Notes: generated by a model from the letters alone, not told the origin. A stretch of DNA of 64,000 nt from Thermoprotei archaeon (GCA_003649205.1 QMRC01000008.1:1-64000); one strand, 5' to 3'. Numbered from the stretch's first letter, positions 18,618 through 27,727 are shown. Numbers and translations: made by a program.

Positions 18618-19429
18618 TATCTGTGTTCATACTCGGATTCCCTAGAACAGCAACAACGTACCTATACAGGAAACTCCTTGAGAGGTTGAAGATACCATCC
18701 ATATATGAGCCATTTAATGCAGATGCAGTCTACCAAGCTGTTTGGACAGATTGTGTACTACATGATCAAGAAGGGTATGTCCCAAGTAATCTCCGACAGT
18801 TTCTACCATCTGACGTAGTTAATCTAATGATTGAGAACTCACTGTGGTTCTATGAGTGGAGTCTAGTCGATACACCACTATCCCCAATATGTGGTTTTCA
18901 CATGTGGGAACTACTGGAGAAGATAGATGCACTTGAGACACCATTCCTGATAAAGGACGTTATTGCTTGGGTTTACGCAGATAAGATAGTTGATAGGTTT
19001 CCACGAACTAAGTTCATCTTCACAGTTAAGGACTTAGATAGTGTGAAGAATGCATTTCTTGAGTGGTATAGGTACTGGTCATTCACGTCTAGATTTAGGA
19101 GATGGCTTAAGACCTTGACCTTGAGGAAAGTAGTAACGAAAGCACATAGAGTAGGACAAGCAATTACGAGACTAATTACCCCACTACCACAGACACATCC
19201 TCGAAACTTCTTCCTAGTAGGATTCTTCTACAGACACTTCAACAACTTCAACTACCCAAGGGAGAGAAGCAAGAAGACACTACTACTTATGTTGGAGACA
19301 GTGTACAGGAAGTACTGTGAAATAGTTAGTAGTGCTGAGGGTAGATCAAATGTCTATGTACTACACTTTGAAAAGAGGCTAAGTGATGAGTTAATTGAGA
19401 AAGTTATTAAGTGGATTGAGGAGTCCTAG
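18614..19429 (+). CDS. Putative sulfotransferase (PAPS-dependent)
   Basis: 271 aa. The N-terminus ISVFILGFPRTATTYLYRKL carries the 5'-phosphosulfate-binding loop of sulfotransferases (small residues and T-T after FPR). Later FIFTVKDLDS resembles the 3'-phosphate-binding strand region with the usual R replaced by K. There is no transmembrane segment. It overlaps the glycosyltransferase stop by 4 nt (ATGA), so the two are coupled: glycan synthesis followed by sulfation is the natural reading. The 3' end overlaps the convergent 141-aa gene by 23 nt. A P-loop kinase-like protein is the alternative. Confidence 0.7.
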   Translation: MISVFILGFPRTATTYLYRKLLERLKIPSIYEPFNADAVYQAVWTDCVLHDQEGYVPSNLRQFLPSDVVNLMIENSLWFYEWSLVDTPLSPICGFHMWELLEKIDALETPFLIKDVIAWVYADKIVDRFPRTKFIFTVKDLDSVKNAFLEWYRYWSFTSRFRRWLKTLTLRKVVTKAHRVGQAITRLITPLPQTHPRNFFLVGFFYRHFNNFNYPRERSKKTLLLMLETVYRKYCEIVSSAEGRSNVYVLHFEKRLSDELIEKVIKWIEES

Positions 19430-19832
19430 CTATCGGTCTTCCTAGGAATCCTCTAAATACTCCTACACCTTTAACACCAATGCCGAATTCAAATGCTGAA
19501 GCTATTATCTCCATTATGACAAGTCTCTGAATTGCTGGATCTTCCTTATTCAACCTCAAGCAAATACCCTTCTCCACATCACACATGTAGACATCGAAAA
19601 ATGGTCTACCACGCTTATACGTCCCCCAGCTACGGTGAAGAGCCTCGAAGTAAATTCTCCTTGCTTCTTGCCACAGTGGTGAATCTCTTCCTTCTTCACT
19701 AGCTCTCTTCATAAGCTCTGCTACATCCCAACAGTACGGTGCTGGGTAGTGAAGCTCTTCAGCACTTGAATTCAAGGGTAGATCCTCCCTACATATCACA
19801 AGCCTATACCTCGGTAACTCCCTTCCTTCCAT
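19407..19832 (-). CDS. Small protein with C-x6-C hairpin
   Basis: 141 aa. It contains CDVEKGIC near residue 86, the third example of the C-[DR]-x-[DE]-[EK]-G-[IM]-C hairpin, and further cysteines (VICRED, PYCWD). The C-terminal part has Gly/Phe-rich sequence (GVKGVGVFRGFLGR). The ATG at 19832 follows the stop of the 1,971-aa gene by 1 nt, so it is the last cistron of a minus-strand unit. Function unknown. Confidence 0.65.
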   Translation of the reverse strand: MEGRELPRYRLVICREDLPLNSSAEELHYPAPYCWDVAELMKRASEEGRDSPLWQEARRIYFEALHRSWGTYKRGRPFFDVYMCDVEKGICLRLNKEDPAIQRLVIMEIIASAFEFGIGVKGVGVFRGFLGRPIARTPQST

Positions 19833-19833
19833 G

Positions 19834-22800
19834 TCACAAATACCTCACTCTCCTAATTGTTGCTTGTTTCTTCGACAGTGCCACAATTATGCCAATTATG
19901 AGCAGTATAACTACTATGGCTAGTAGCCCTATGAATGCCATTGCTAGTGCAAATCCAGTAGATACCACAGTTACTATGTACCTCTTACTGTCATTTCTCG
20001 GGTCGAGATCTGTCACACCTATACCTACCTCAACTACTCTATCTTGTCTAGCTCTCTCAATTGGTGGGAACTTAATCCATAGATCGTTTGGAGGTACCTT
20101 AGCTGTTACTGTAACTGTGTAGTACTCTGATGTACCTAGCTTGAAGTCTGTCTTGGAAAGTGTTGCATTTATGAACGATACGTAGAGATTTGCTAAGCCG
20201 TGTATCTCATTTGTTCTGACAATAGCCTTAACCGTGATGTAGCTATTAGACGTGACTACTCTTGGAGGAGGCTTAATCACTTTAACAAGCTCGAAGTCTC
20301 TATCTATGTACAGTGTATAATTTACAACTTCATTACCAGCAACTAAGTCTAGTGGATTACTTGCATTGACAAACACATAGAGGTACGGAGTCCAAGGCAC
20401 CTTAATCGTGTAGTTCAACCAGTAGATACCTCTCTTCGTTATGTTTAGATCAAGCATCTTCTTGAATATACCGATCTTCCTCGGCTTAGGAGCAATACCG
20501 TACTTGCTAACCACAATGTCTATCTTGGTTAGGGTTTCTAGCACTCTCGTAGGTGATACAATACCTACACATACCTTTATTGCGTCTTCTGGTAGTATAG
20601 CTCCCTTAACTCTCTGTGATACTGGTTCAATAACTACGAAAACTCTAATGTCTACGAATCCCCTAATCTTCTCAACTTCACTCCACAGCTCATTATTTCT
20701 AGGATCTGTATCGTTCATGTACTTAACTATCTTGACGTGTGCTCTAACGTAGCCTCCCTCCGTCATGTTTATGCTGAACCACTTCCAGATTGGGTTCATA
20801 CCTCTCCACAAGTATATTGTCTCTGTTATGTTTCCTAGTAGGTTGAGTGGTTTGCCCTCTGCAGTGCAGTTCCACAGCTCTAGTACGTACGTTATGTTCT
20901 GTGGTGTATTTGTCCAGAAGAGTACTGTAACTAGGTGACTGATGTTGCCGAAGTAGTAGCCTAGACCCATGTGTCTCCAGATGTGGCACTCTAGAACAGC
21001 TACCTCTGGTGTGTAGAGTGGCGAGTTCTTAGGTACTACAAATACTAACCAGTAGCACTTATCCATGTGTAGTGTCCTAGTCCAGTTATACTCTCCAGCC
21101 TGTACAAATACTTTGACTGTACTGCAGTTCCTAATGTAGAAGTATGCAAAGCCTGTTCCATTTGTCCTAGTTACAGTTGATACACCTCTTGTTAGGTCAG
21201 TAACGTTAACTAGTGCTCCTTCGTAGGGTGCTGTATCGTTGTATATTACCTGTACTGCTAGTACCCACATGTATGTACAGTTTGCGAAGTGTATTGGGTA
21301 TGGCGGGTGTGTCCAGTTGCTTCCTGCTGGAGGAGGTACAAACGTTATTGACTGATTGGCAACTACCTTGGGAACTAGATATATTCTCAAGGTCATTGTC
21401 TTGTTGAAGAGGTATATCTGCCAATCAGTTACATTGTAGAATCCTTGCTTGTACACAGATACATTGTACCAGTAACCACTCCACAGACCAAATGTAGCTA
21501 CACCACTTGCATCAGTATAGTTCGATACCTTGTATCCTCCACGAGTCTTCTCAACTATTACGAGAGCACTTGGTACTGGTGAGTAATTCAGTGCATTCAC
21601 TACTTGTACGATTAACTTTGCTGGCATTACGTAGCTGTACCAAGGTAGATAGAACTCAAGCCAAATACACCTATCTAGGTATACAGTCCTATTCTCATCA
21701 AAGACCTGTGTCGTATTGTGTGGATTAACTGCATGTACATTGACTACATATGTTCTATTTGCTTGCAACCAGAATACTACGAATCCAGTACCGTTAGTAA
21801 TTCCTTGTCTAATCAATGTATTGTCGTGATAGACCTTTACCTCAGCTCCGTGAAATGGCTTACCATCCTTCCACACAACCTGTATAGCCAATGCGTAGAG
21901 TACAGTACCGTTCGGTAGCACTATGGTTGGATATGTTGCATTGCTCCCTTCTGGAGGAGGTTGTACAGTTACGTTCTCAGGTACTAGGTATACGTAGAGC
22001 CAATCAACTGTCTCATTCATGAATATAGCACCGTAGCCTGTTCTGTAACCACTCTTACTAGCCTCAACATACCAAGTCCTCATGGTCACTACCTGTATTG
22101 GAGGTGTCCAACCAGTTTCATTTGTTGTGAACGTCCTTAAGTCAGCCCTATCAGGTCTAGACCACACCTTAACGGTAGCACCTTCAATACCTGTATTAGT
22201 CACAGCATCAACTACTCTCACGTAGAGAGTAGCATTCTCACCTACTGGAGGTACTACTGTGAGTAGGAGCGGGAAGGACTTCTTATCGTAGTCATCAGAC
22301 TTCAAGTAGTTACCGACAGAAGCATCAACTACCCAAGCTTCACACAGTAACTCTACAGGTCTCTGAACTACTTGATACATCTGCTGTGCCTCAGCTATGT
22401 AGTTACCCATGTCAACTATCACAAAGGTGCTATTCACGACATGTACCTTCGTTATGTTACTCCACGACTTCACATCAATCCAATCCATCTTCGTCTCATT
22501 GAAGTACCTCAAGCTAACTCTCCACTCCACAGTGACATCCTGCTCTACATTACTGTAGACGTATATGCTGAAGTGTCTTGGAGCTGTTGCAGTAACTGAG
22601 GTACCATTGAAGTATATCTTCAACCCAGCATTGGGAGGTAGTACTGTGTAGATGATGAATGTGTAGTTCTTACAGTACTGTAGAGTACCGCCGTTAACTG
22701 GATCGAGCCACTTAGTCCTAGTTCTGGATATATAGACATAGTATGCGGTTTCATTTATTGTGTAACTACCATTGAATTCAAACATGTTACCATATCTTCT

Positions 22801-25749
22801 CCACAACTCGTAACCTAGTATGTCCTTGAATAACTTCTCATAACCTTCAGCAATGTAGACGAGATGTCTAAATGTACCTTCTTCAAAGCTGTACACTCTC
22901 TCTATCCATATAGCTGGCTTCTCTACGTCTAAGATCTTTACACTTCTTATTCTCATTACAGTATTCTTAAGTGGGAAGTGGAGAGAGCATCTATATCCAT
23001 AGTCGAATTCCTTGAGTGGTACCTTGATGACAGTATCTGCCTCCAGCATTATATCTGCTAGGAAACCAGTCATGTTGCCAAATGATATTTCAACATCTTT
23101 TAGAAATGGTAAATCAACATCGTAGACAACACCTGTACTTGTTGCTCTACCAACTACAGTTACTTCATAAGGTATGTTCACTTGCTCAATGACTCCACTA
23201 ATCTTAATACGTGGAATTATATTAAGTATCTTTACTGGATCCTTAATTACTTGCTTTTTCATGGTACCTACAGCGTCAATGCTAACGACATTTATTTGTA
23301 GTCCTGTCTTGAATGGTACGCCTCCTCCAAACCACTGTAGTAACGTTATCTTTCCTTGAACTATGTGTAGTACAGTTATGTAGACTGAAGTTATCTTCAA
23401 TCTCTCAGCAGGTATACCACGCTCAGCTACTAGATACTCCATTACATCCGTCACTATGTTGTATGGAGGTAGTTTACCAGTTTTCAGAACCTTATAGTAT
23501 TCAGTCCATGTCTTACACTTTGGAGGGTAGTAGTAGATTACGTTCTCGATACCTAGTGTCTTAGCTGTCTCCACAACACACTTCTCAAGCATTTCATAGT
23601 CCTTAAACTCTTCAGGTACGTAGATCCTCACTACGGTGTACTTGTCTCCAGTAGCACTATCAACTATGACAGGTATGTACATGATAAATATGTAGTCCTT
23701 AAGACCAACTCTGTACGGTTCTGGAATGACCTTTAACTCTGATAACACTAGGTAGGATACATCGAATGTAAATACTGCTCCAAGGATTTTCCAGTAGGCT
23801 ACGGATAGTGTTTTTACGGGTAAGGTCATCATTTGTTCTGCTAGAACCTCTCCAGCCATTCCAAATACAGTAGCTGAGAAGCTTACGAAATGTGTTTTAG
23901 CTAGATTAACAATACCGAGAAGAGCATGGTACGGTATTCCTGTACCAAAGGTGAGCATTACTGCTCCCTTTAGTTCTGAAGTCCAAGGATCGTAGGTTAG
24001 TAGTAATTCACTTACTGCAACTTTAGGAATCACCGTTATGTTGTTGTATAGTGCAACTACTGGTGTTCTCAGAGGTACATTGATTACACATGCATACGAT
24101 GTGAATCCAGTTCCGAAGAAAGGTGTAGTATCGATTCTACCCCATGCAGATAGAAGTAAGGTGTTCTTAGTTGGGTACACATACTTAAACTTCTCAATAG
24201 CACCTCCTTCACTGTGTACAGCAAACCAACCCTTGTGAATCTTCTTAACATCTCCCTCAATATAGTACTTACGTAAGTACTCAGGAATTAAGCTAGTTCT
24301 CACCTCATGAGTGAATAGCTTTGAAATAGTTAACTTGAACCTAGTAAAGTAGTAGTAGTTCAAGGGTAGCTTTATGAGAAGTGAGTGTCCTAAATTGACT
24401 CCAGAGTAGGAAATGTATAGTGTACCCTCAAATGCTACTCTCGGTATCTTTGTCTCTGGCTCTGCTTTGATGAACTCTAGCTTGTAAATCTTATAGTCAG
24501 TATAGAGAACATTGCTTTCCCAATCATAGTATCGGTACAGTGGCTTACCTCCGAGTGAAAACTTTACCATAGTAAGATTTTGTGGATCTACTATACCTAC
24601 CTCACTCTTATTGAATGCTAGAATTAGATTATCATCGTAATCTAGACATGTTGCTAGGTGAAGTCCCCATACACTACCTCCATACGCAGGTTCTGGTGTT
24701 GGATCTACTCTTACACTCAATTCTTTAATGTCTACTGGAGGATAGTAGAGCCATAATGTTCCATTTACATCATCGACAAAAACTATACCTCTCTTACACA
24801 GTGTTACGTAGTTAAGAGGAAGTCCAAGTATGACATCGTTACCTATATCCAGTAGTGCATTTATTTCCTTTGTTGTATATAATTTACCTGTCTCTCTATC
24901 GTACATGAATACTATTGATTTCTTCGTATAGGTTGACGCTATGAACCCTATGACGTGAACACCATCGAAGTAAACTATTTCACACCAACGGAAAGGACTT
25001 GCTGGAAACGGTATATAACTTGGCACTGTCTCATTAACTCCAATCCAAGTTCCTACCTTTACCTTGTCTAATAAAGTACCTGCTGTGTTGTAAATCTTGA
25101 GGTAAACATCGTAGTAGTAAACCTCTACTCCTTTCTGAGTATCAATTTCAGTTTTTATATGTGTAAGGTTTAGAAGTGCTATTTTACCATCTATAATTTG
25201 ACAATAGATATTATATGCTGAACCCTTAGCAATCTCTGGGAGTTTATGCAGAAGAACTAGTGAACCATTGAAAACTGCTATATAGATATTATACTCTCCT
25301 CCAGTACTAGGTGAAATTAGATTTCGTACAAGAAGATGTACAGGAAGAGATGTCTTCTTTTCGATGGCTAATATGGACGATAAAGCTATTCCCTTGTATG
25401 CAATTACTTTATATTCCTTAGTCTTTATATTAATAACATAGAGGTAATCAGCTACATCCTCTCCAAAGATTAGATCTCCTATAGCATAGGCTCCGCTCCA
25501 ACCCGAAATTACTAGGTTGACTTTCTTTTTCTCGATATCGACATGAACTATTCCCTTTCCCTCTGGAAGATTGTATAAGTATTTGGTGTTGTGTATGATA
25601 CCTGCGAACTGAAGATCTCGAGATAGTCCTATTGCTTGAGAGAGAACTGCTATTGGTTTTTTAAACTGTAACTCTAGGCATGATGTTGGTAATATTAGAG
25701 CTATCAGTATAAGGCAGAGTACTGTTAGAATGCTTTTTCCATACTTCAT
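19834..25749 (-). CDS. Giant surface protein with propeller-like N-terminus, CarboxypepD_reg-like repeats and RYL tail
   Basis: 1,971 aa. Signal peptide (about 1-24). Residues about 40-480 are rich in short beta-strand repeats, propeller-like. The middle region is shared with the partial protein at 1-3410. From about 1160 come carboxypeptidase-regulatory/Ig-like modules, including two similar units starting PPPEGSNATYPT (about 1265) and PPPAGSNWTHPP (about 1471), each with a TNGTGF turn. One transmembrane helix (about 1938-1960) precedes the tail KKQATIRRVRYL. Dozens of sequons. The N-terminal half is much more AT-rich in DNA than the C-terminal half. It sits between the 134-aa and 141-aa genes in one minus-strand unit. 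Probable spike, fibre or adhesin. Confidence 0.85.
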   Translation of the reverse strand: MKYGKSILTVLCLILIALILPTSCLELQFKKPIAVLSQAIGLSRDLQFAGIIHNTKYLYNLPEGKGIVHVDIEKKKVNLVISGWSGAYAIGDLIFGEDVADYLYVINIKTKEYKVIAYKGIALSSILAIEKKTSLPVHLLVRNLISPSTGGEYNIYIAVFNGSLVLLHKLPEIAKGSAYNIYCQIIDGKIALLNLTHIKTEIDTQKGVEVYYYDVYLKIYNTAGTLLDKVKVGTWIGVNETVPSYIPFPASPFRWCEIVYFDGVHVIGFIASTYTKKSIVFMYDRETGKLYTTKEINALLDIGNDVILGLPLNYVTLCKRGIVFVDDVNGTLWLYYPPVDIKELSVRVDPTPEPAYGGSVWGLHLATCLDYDDNLILAFNKSEVGIVDPQNLTMVKFSLGGKPLYRYYDWESNVLYTDYKIYKLEFIKAEPETKIPRVAFEGTLYISYSGVNLGHSLLIKLPLNYYYFTRFKLTISKLFTHEVRTSLIPEYLRKYYIEGDVKKIHKGWFAVHSEGGAIEKFKYVYPTKNTLLLSAWGRIDTTPFFGTGFTSYACVINVPLRTPVVALYNNITVIPKVAVSELLLTYDPWTSELKGAVMLTFGTGIPYHALLGIVNLAKTHFVSFSATVFGMAGEVLAEQMMTLPVKTLSVAYWKILGAVFTFDVSYLVLSELKVIPEPYRVGLKDYIFIMYIPVIVDSATGDKYTVVRIYVPEEFKDYEMLEKCVVETAKTLGIENVIYYYPPKCKTWTEYYKVLKTGKLPPYNIVTDVMEYLVAERGIPAERLKITSVYITVLHIVQGKITLLQWFGGGVPFKTGLQINVVSIDAVGTMKKQVIKDPVKILNIIPRIKISGVIEQVNIPYEVTVVGRATSTGVVYDVDLPFLKDVEISFGNMTGFLADIMLEADTVIKVPLKEFDYGYRCSLHFPLKNTVMRIRSVKILDVEKPAIWIERVYSFEEGTFRHLVYIAEGYEKLFKDILGYELWRRYGNMFEFNGSYTINETAYYVYISRTRTKWLDPVNGGTLQYCKNYTFIIYTVLPPNAGLKIYFNGTSVTATAPRHFSIYVYSNVEQDVTVEWRVSLRYFNETKMDWIDVKSWSNITKVHVVNSTFVIVDMGNYIAEAQQMYQVVQRPVELLCEAWVVDASVGNYLKSDDYDKKSFPLLLTVVPPVGENATLYVRVVDAVTNTGIEGATVKVWSRPDRADLRTFTTNETGWTPPIQVVTMRTWYVEASKSGYRTGYGAIFMNETVDWLYVYLVPENVTVQPPPEGSNATYPTIVLPNGTVLYALAIQVVWKDGKPFHGAEVKVYHDNTLIRQGITNGTGFVVFWLQANRTYVVNVHAVNPHNTTQVFDENRTVYLDRCIWLEFYLPWYSYVMPAKLIVQVVNALNYSPVPSALVIVEKTRGGYKVSNYTDASGVATFGLWSGYWYNVSVYKQGFYNVTDWQIYLFNKTMTLRIYLVPKVVANQSITFVPPPAGSNWTHPPYPIHFANCTYMWVLAVQVIYNDTAPYEGALVNVTDLTRGVSTVTRTNGTGFAYFYIRNCSTVKVFVQAGEYNWTRTLHMDKCYWLVFVVPKNSPLYTPEVAVLECHIWRHMGLGYYFGNISHLVTVLFWTNTPQNITYVLELWNCTAEGKPLNLLGNITETIYLWRGMNPIWKWFSINMTEGGYVRAHVKIVKYMNDTDPRNNELWSEVEKIRGFVDIRVFVVIEPVSQRVKGAILPEDAIKVCVGIVSPTRVLETLTKIDIVVSKYGIAPKPRKIGIFKKMLDLNITKRGIYWLNYTIKVPWTPYLYVFVNASNPLDLVAGNEVVNYTLYIDRDFELVKVIKPPPRVVTSNSYITVKAIVRTNEIHGLANLYVSFINATLSKTDFKLGTSEYYTVTVTAKVPPNDLWIKFPPIERARQDRVVEVGIGVTDLDPRNDSKRYIVTVVSTGFALAMAFIGLLAIVVILLIIGIIVALSKKQATIRRVRYL

Positions 25750-25759
25750 TTCTACACCT

Positions 25760-26164
25760 CTATGGTTTGGGTATTAGTGGCATTTTGACTAGTTTTTCTC
25801 TTAGTTCTCGTGGTAGTAGCTTCTCTAGTTCTTTCTCTACCTCTTCATCGCTTACTAGGTGACCGTACTTCATGAGTAGTATCCTGTAGTCTCCTACGTA
25901 CTTCTCGAACTCACTTGCAAGCTCCATCCACTCCTTGTCCTCAACAGGTGCGAAGATGAATTCATCTGGTAGGTACTCAGCTCTACCGTAGCAAAGTATC
26001 ATCAAACCCCTGTACTTCCTCCCCTTCTCCTCTATGGTAAAGGATATGTTCCCGTACTTCGTCCTTATCATCGGTAACCCGCCAATTGCTAGACACATCT
26101 TAGCAAACTTCACAAGCTCCTTAATCGCTTCTCTAGAATTCTCAATAACCAACCTAATACCCAT
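25760..26164 (-). CDS. Small C-GG family protein
   Basis: 134 aa. Contains MCLAIGGLPMIRTKYG and later MILCYGRAEY, matching in order the 102-aa neighbour (TCREAGGVTQIRTSMYG ... LVCWG). The C-terminal half is charged and helical. It lies 10 nt upstream of the giant surface-protein gene on the same strand, so is likely co-expressed with it. The two conserved cysteines flanking the hairpin suggest a disulfide or metal site. No named family. Confidence 0.7.
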   Translation of the reverse strand: MGIRLVIENSREAIKELVKFAKMCLAIGGLPMIRTKYGNISFTIEEKGRKYRGLMILCYGRAEYLPDEFIFAPVEDKEWMELASEFEKYVGDYRILLMKYGHLVSDEEVEKELEKLLPRELREKLVKMPLIPKP

Positions 26165-26273
26165 AGCTGAAACACCTGAGAAATAGAACCTAAACTATAT
26201 TTTATGTGTTTAGAATGAGATTGAAGCTGTAAAAAGAAGGGTTTATGAAGTAGATTATAGAGGTGCCCTAGCT

Positions 26274-26582
26274 TTACCTAATACCTGCCTTGTGTAGTGC
26301 TTCAATTAGGTCAGCTACTCTAATACCCTTCATCTTTATTAATCCTGCTAGTGACTTAGCTAGATCTGGTGTCACTGGAATGTAGACGTTCTTTACCTTT
26401 CCACTAGCTCCCCAACACACTAGCTGAATTACGTTTCTACCAAAGCCCTCAATACCGTACATCGATGTCCTTATCTGTGTTACACCTCCTGCCTCTCTGC
26501 ACGTTCTGTCGAACTCAACAATTCTCCTAGCTACTTCATCTGGGATCTCTACTGTGAAGCCCTTTACTGTGACTCTGACCAT
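26274..26582 (-). CDS. Small C-GG family protein
   Basis: 102 aa: VTVKGFTVEIPDEVARRIVEF, then TCREAGGVTQIRT and LVCWGASGKVKNVYIPV, then a helical end. Paralogue of the 134-aa protein just downstream. The first 30 residues resemble the swapped strand-helix start of ribbon-helix-helix or RelB-like DNA-binding proteins, but the match is weak. Start ATG 26582. A regulator or small binding protein is possible; I assign no function. Confidence 0.65.
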   Translation of the reverse strand: MVRVTVKGFTVEIPDEVARRIVEFDRTCREAGGVTQIRTSMYGIEGFGRNVIQLVCWGASGKVKNVYIPVTPDLAKSLAGLIKMKGIRVADLIEALHKAGIR

Positions 26583-26668
26583 ATTTACTCACCTAGGTGT
26601 ACCTTATGTCTGGATATTTATTAAACTTTCATTCGTGTATACACTGACGTAGTAGTCTATACACGTCA

Positions 26669-27313
26669 CTACACCTTCTCCCTCATCTCGCTGGTAACTG
26701 CTAGGTACATCTTCAGTATCTTGTTTATCGCTTCGTTAAATGATGAGAATACTCCCTTACCCACGAGTATGCTCAGCTTCTCAAATGTATCACTGTCTAA
26801 CCTAACAGGTATGACCTTCTCACCACTGCTGTAGAACATTCTCCTAATCTTCTCATCAAGTCCCTTCGGCTCAATGTACACAACAAAGAGTAACCCTAGT
26901 TCAGGTGCTGATAGACCTAGGAAGTTGTACTTACTACCGTCCTCTGTAGCAAATACACCAACTGCTTGCTTCACTACCTTCTCACTAAATAGCTTGTTCT
27001 CATCTAGGTTGAACTCCTTAATGAGTTCATGCAGTATCTGTGCCTTATAGCTCAGGTAATCACTATAGCTCCAACCAAGTTCCTGAAGCACCTTATCCCT
27101 TACAGGACATCTCTTCTCTGGGCTACAGCAATACGCTAGGGATCCCCAACACAGATCAGCACTATGCTTACTGAATCTCTCCTTAATCTCCTCGTACTGC
27201 TTCGGATCGATACCTAGCTTCTTCAGTGCATAGTCTCTAACTGGGCATGGTTTCTTTATTGAACAGCAGAAAACTACTGATGCTAAGCAACCTCCAGCAC
27301 ATAGATTGGGCAC
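26669..27313 (-). CDS. Tandem Cys-rich repeat protein with RHH-like C-terminus
   Basis: 214 aa. Two tandem repeats: LCAGGCLASVVFCCSIKKPC-PVRD (residues 4-27) and LCWGSLAYCCSPEKRC-PVRD (about 53-72), each followed by a helix ending LG...Y...K. The pattern recalls the Cys motif of the domain annotated as methanogenesis marker 9 (from memory, not checked). Residues about 165-210 (EKVIPVRLDSDTFEKLSIL, then FSSFNEAINKILKMYL) look like a ribbon-helix-helix DNA-binding unit. I infer a metal- or redox-responsive regulator. The start GTG 27313 lies 43 nt downstream of the glutaredoxin-like gene's stop, so it may be the last gene of the 30,818-26,669 unit. Confidence 0.7.
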   Translation of the reverse strand: MPNLCAGGCLASVVFCCSIKKPCPVRDYALKKLGIDPKQYEEIKERFSKHSADLCWGSLAYCCSPEKRCPVRDKVLQELGWSYSDYLSYKAQILHELIKEFNLDENKLFSEKVVKQAVGVFATEDGSKYNFLGLSAPELGLLFVVYIEPKGLDEKIRRMFYSSGEKVIPVRLDSDTFEKLSILVGKGVFSSFNEAINKILKMYLAVTSEMREKV

Positions 27314-27355
27314 ACCAACAAGCTTCTCAGTTAGCTTACGTATGTTTATCTGGCT

Positions 27356-27727
27356 TCACCTCCTTACACGGAGAATTGTCTGGAGTAAAAGTTCAAAATT
27401 TCTAAAGGCTTGTTCCTCAAGTCTAAAGCCCATGACTACAAACTTCATGGTTGACCCATCTGGTCTATACAGCTTGATTAGTACAATTGGTGTAGGTTGT
27501 AGCCTCCTCATTAACCTATCAACACCTTTAAAGGGCTCTGGTGATATCGTTCTCTTCTCTAGGTCAACTACGTAGAACTCACCTAGTTCACTGTACGGAT
27601 CTACGTATCTAGTTATGTAGCGTCTAATGTACGGTACACCTAATCTAGCACATATCCTCCTCAAGTGCTTATCAACACCCTTACACACTGGGCACCTACC
27701 TAGGTACCACAGCTCAACCTCTAGCAC
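27356..27727 (-). CDS. Glutaredoxin/thioredoxin-like protein (CPVC)
   Basis: 123 aa. It begins with a strand (VELWYLGR) followed directly by the CPVC redox motif at residues 12-15 and helix KGVDKHLRRICARLG, then VPYIRRYI. This is the N-terminal beta-alpha-beta of a thioredoxin fold. A TPIVLI strand near residue 79 may supply the usual cis-Pro element. It probably acts as a thiol-disulfide oxidoreductase; a plausible partner set is the many paired-cysteine small proteins of this element. It overlaps the upstream 140-aa gene by 14 nt. Confidence 0.7.
   Translation of the reverse strand: MLEVELWYLGRCPVCKGVDKHLRRICARLGVPYIRRYITRYVDPYSELGEFYVVDLEKRTISPEPFKGVDRLMRRLQPTPIVLIKLYRPDGSTMKFVVMGFRLEEQAFRNFELLLQTILRVRR

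Noticed and set aside
20441-24238. Several plus-strand open frames inside the giant surface gene.
   Set aside because: They are antisense shadows of a continuous 1,971-codon gene with signal peptide, anchor and tail.
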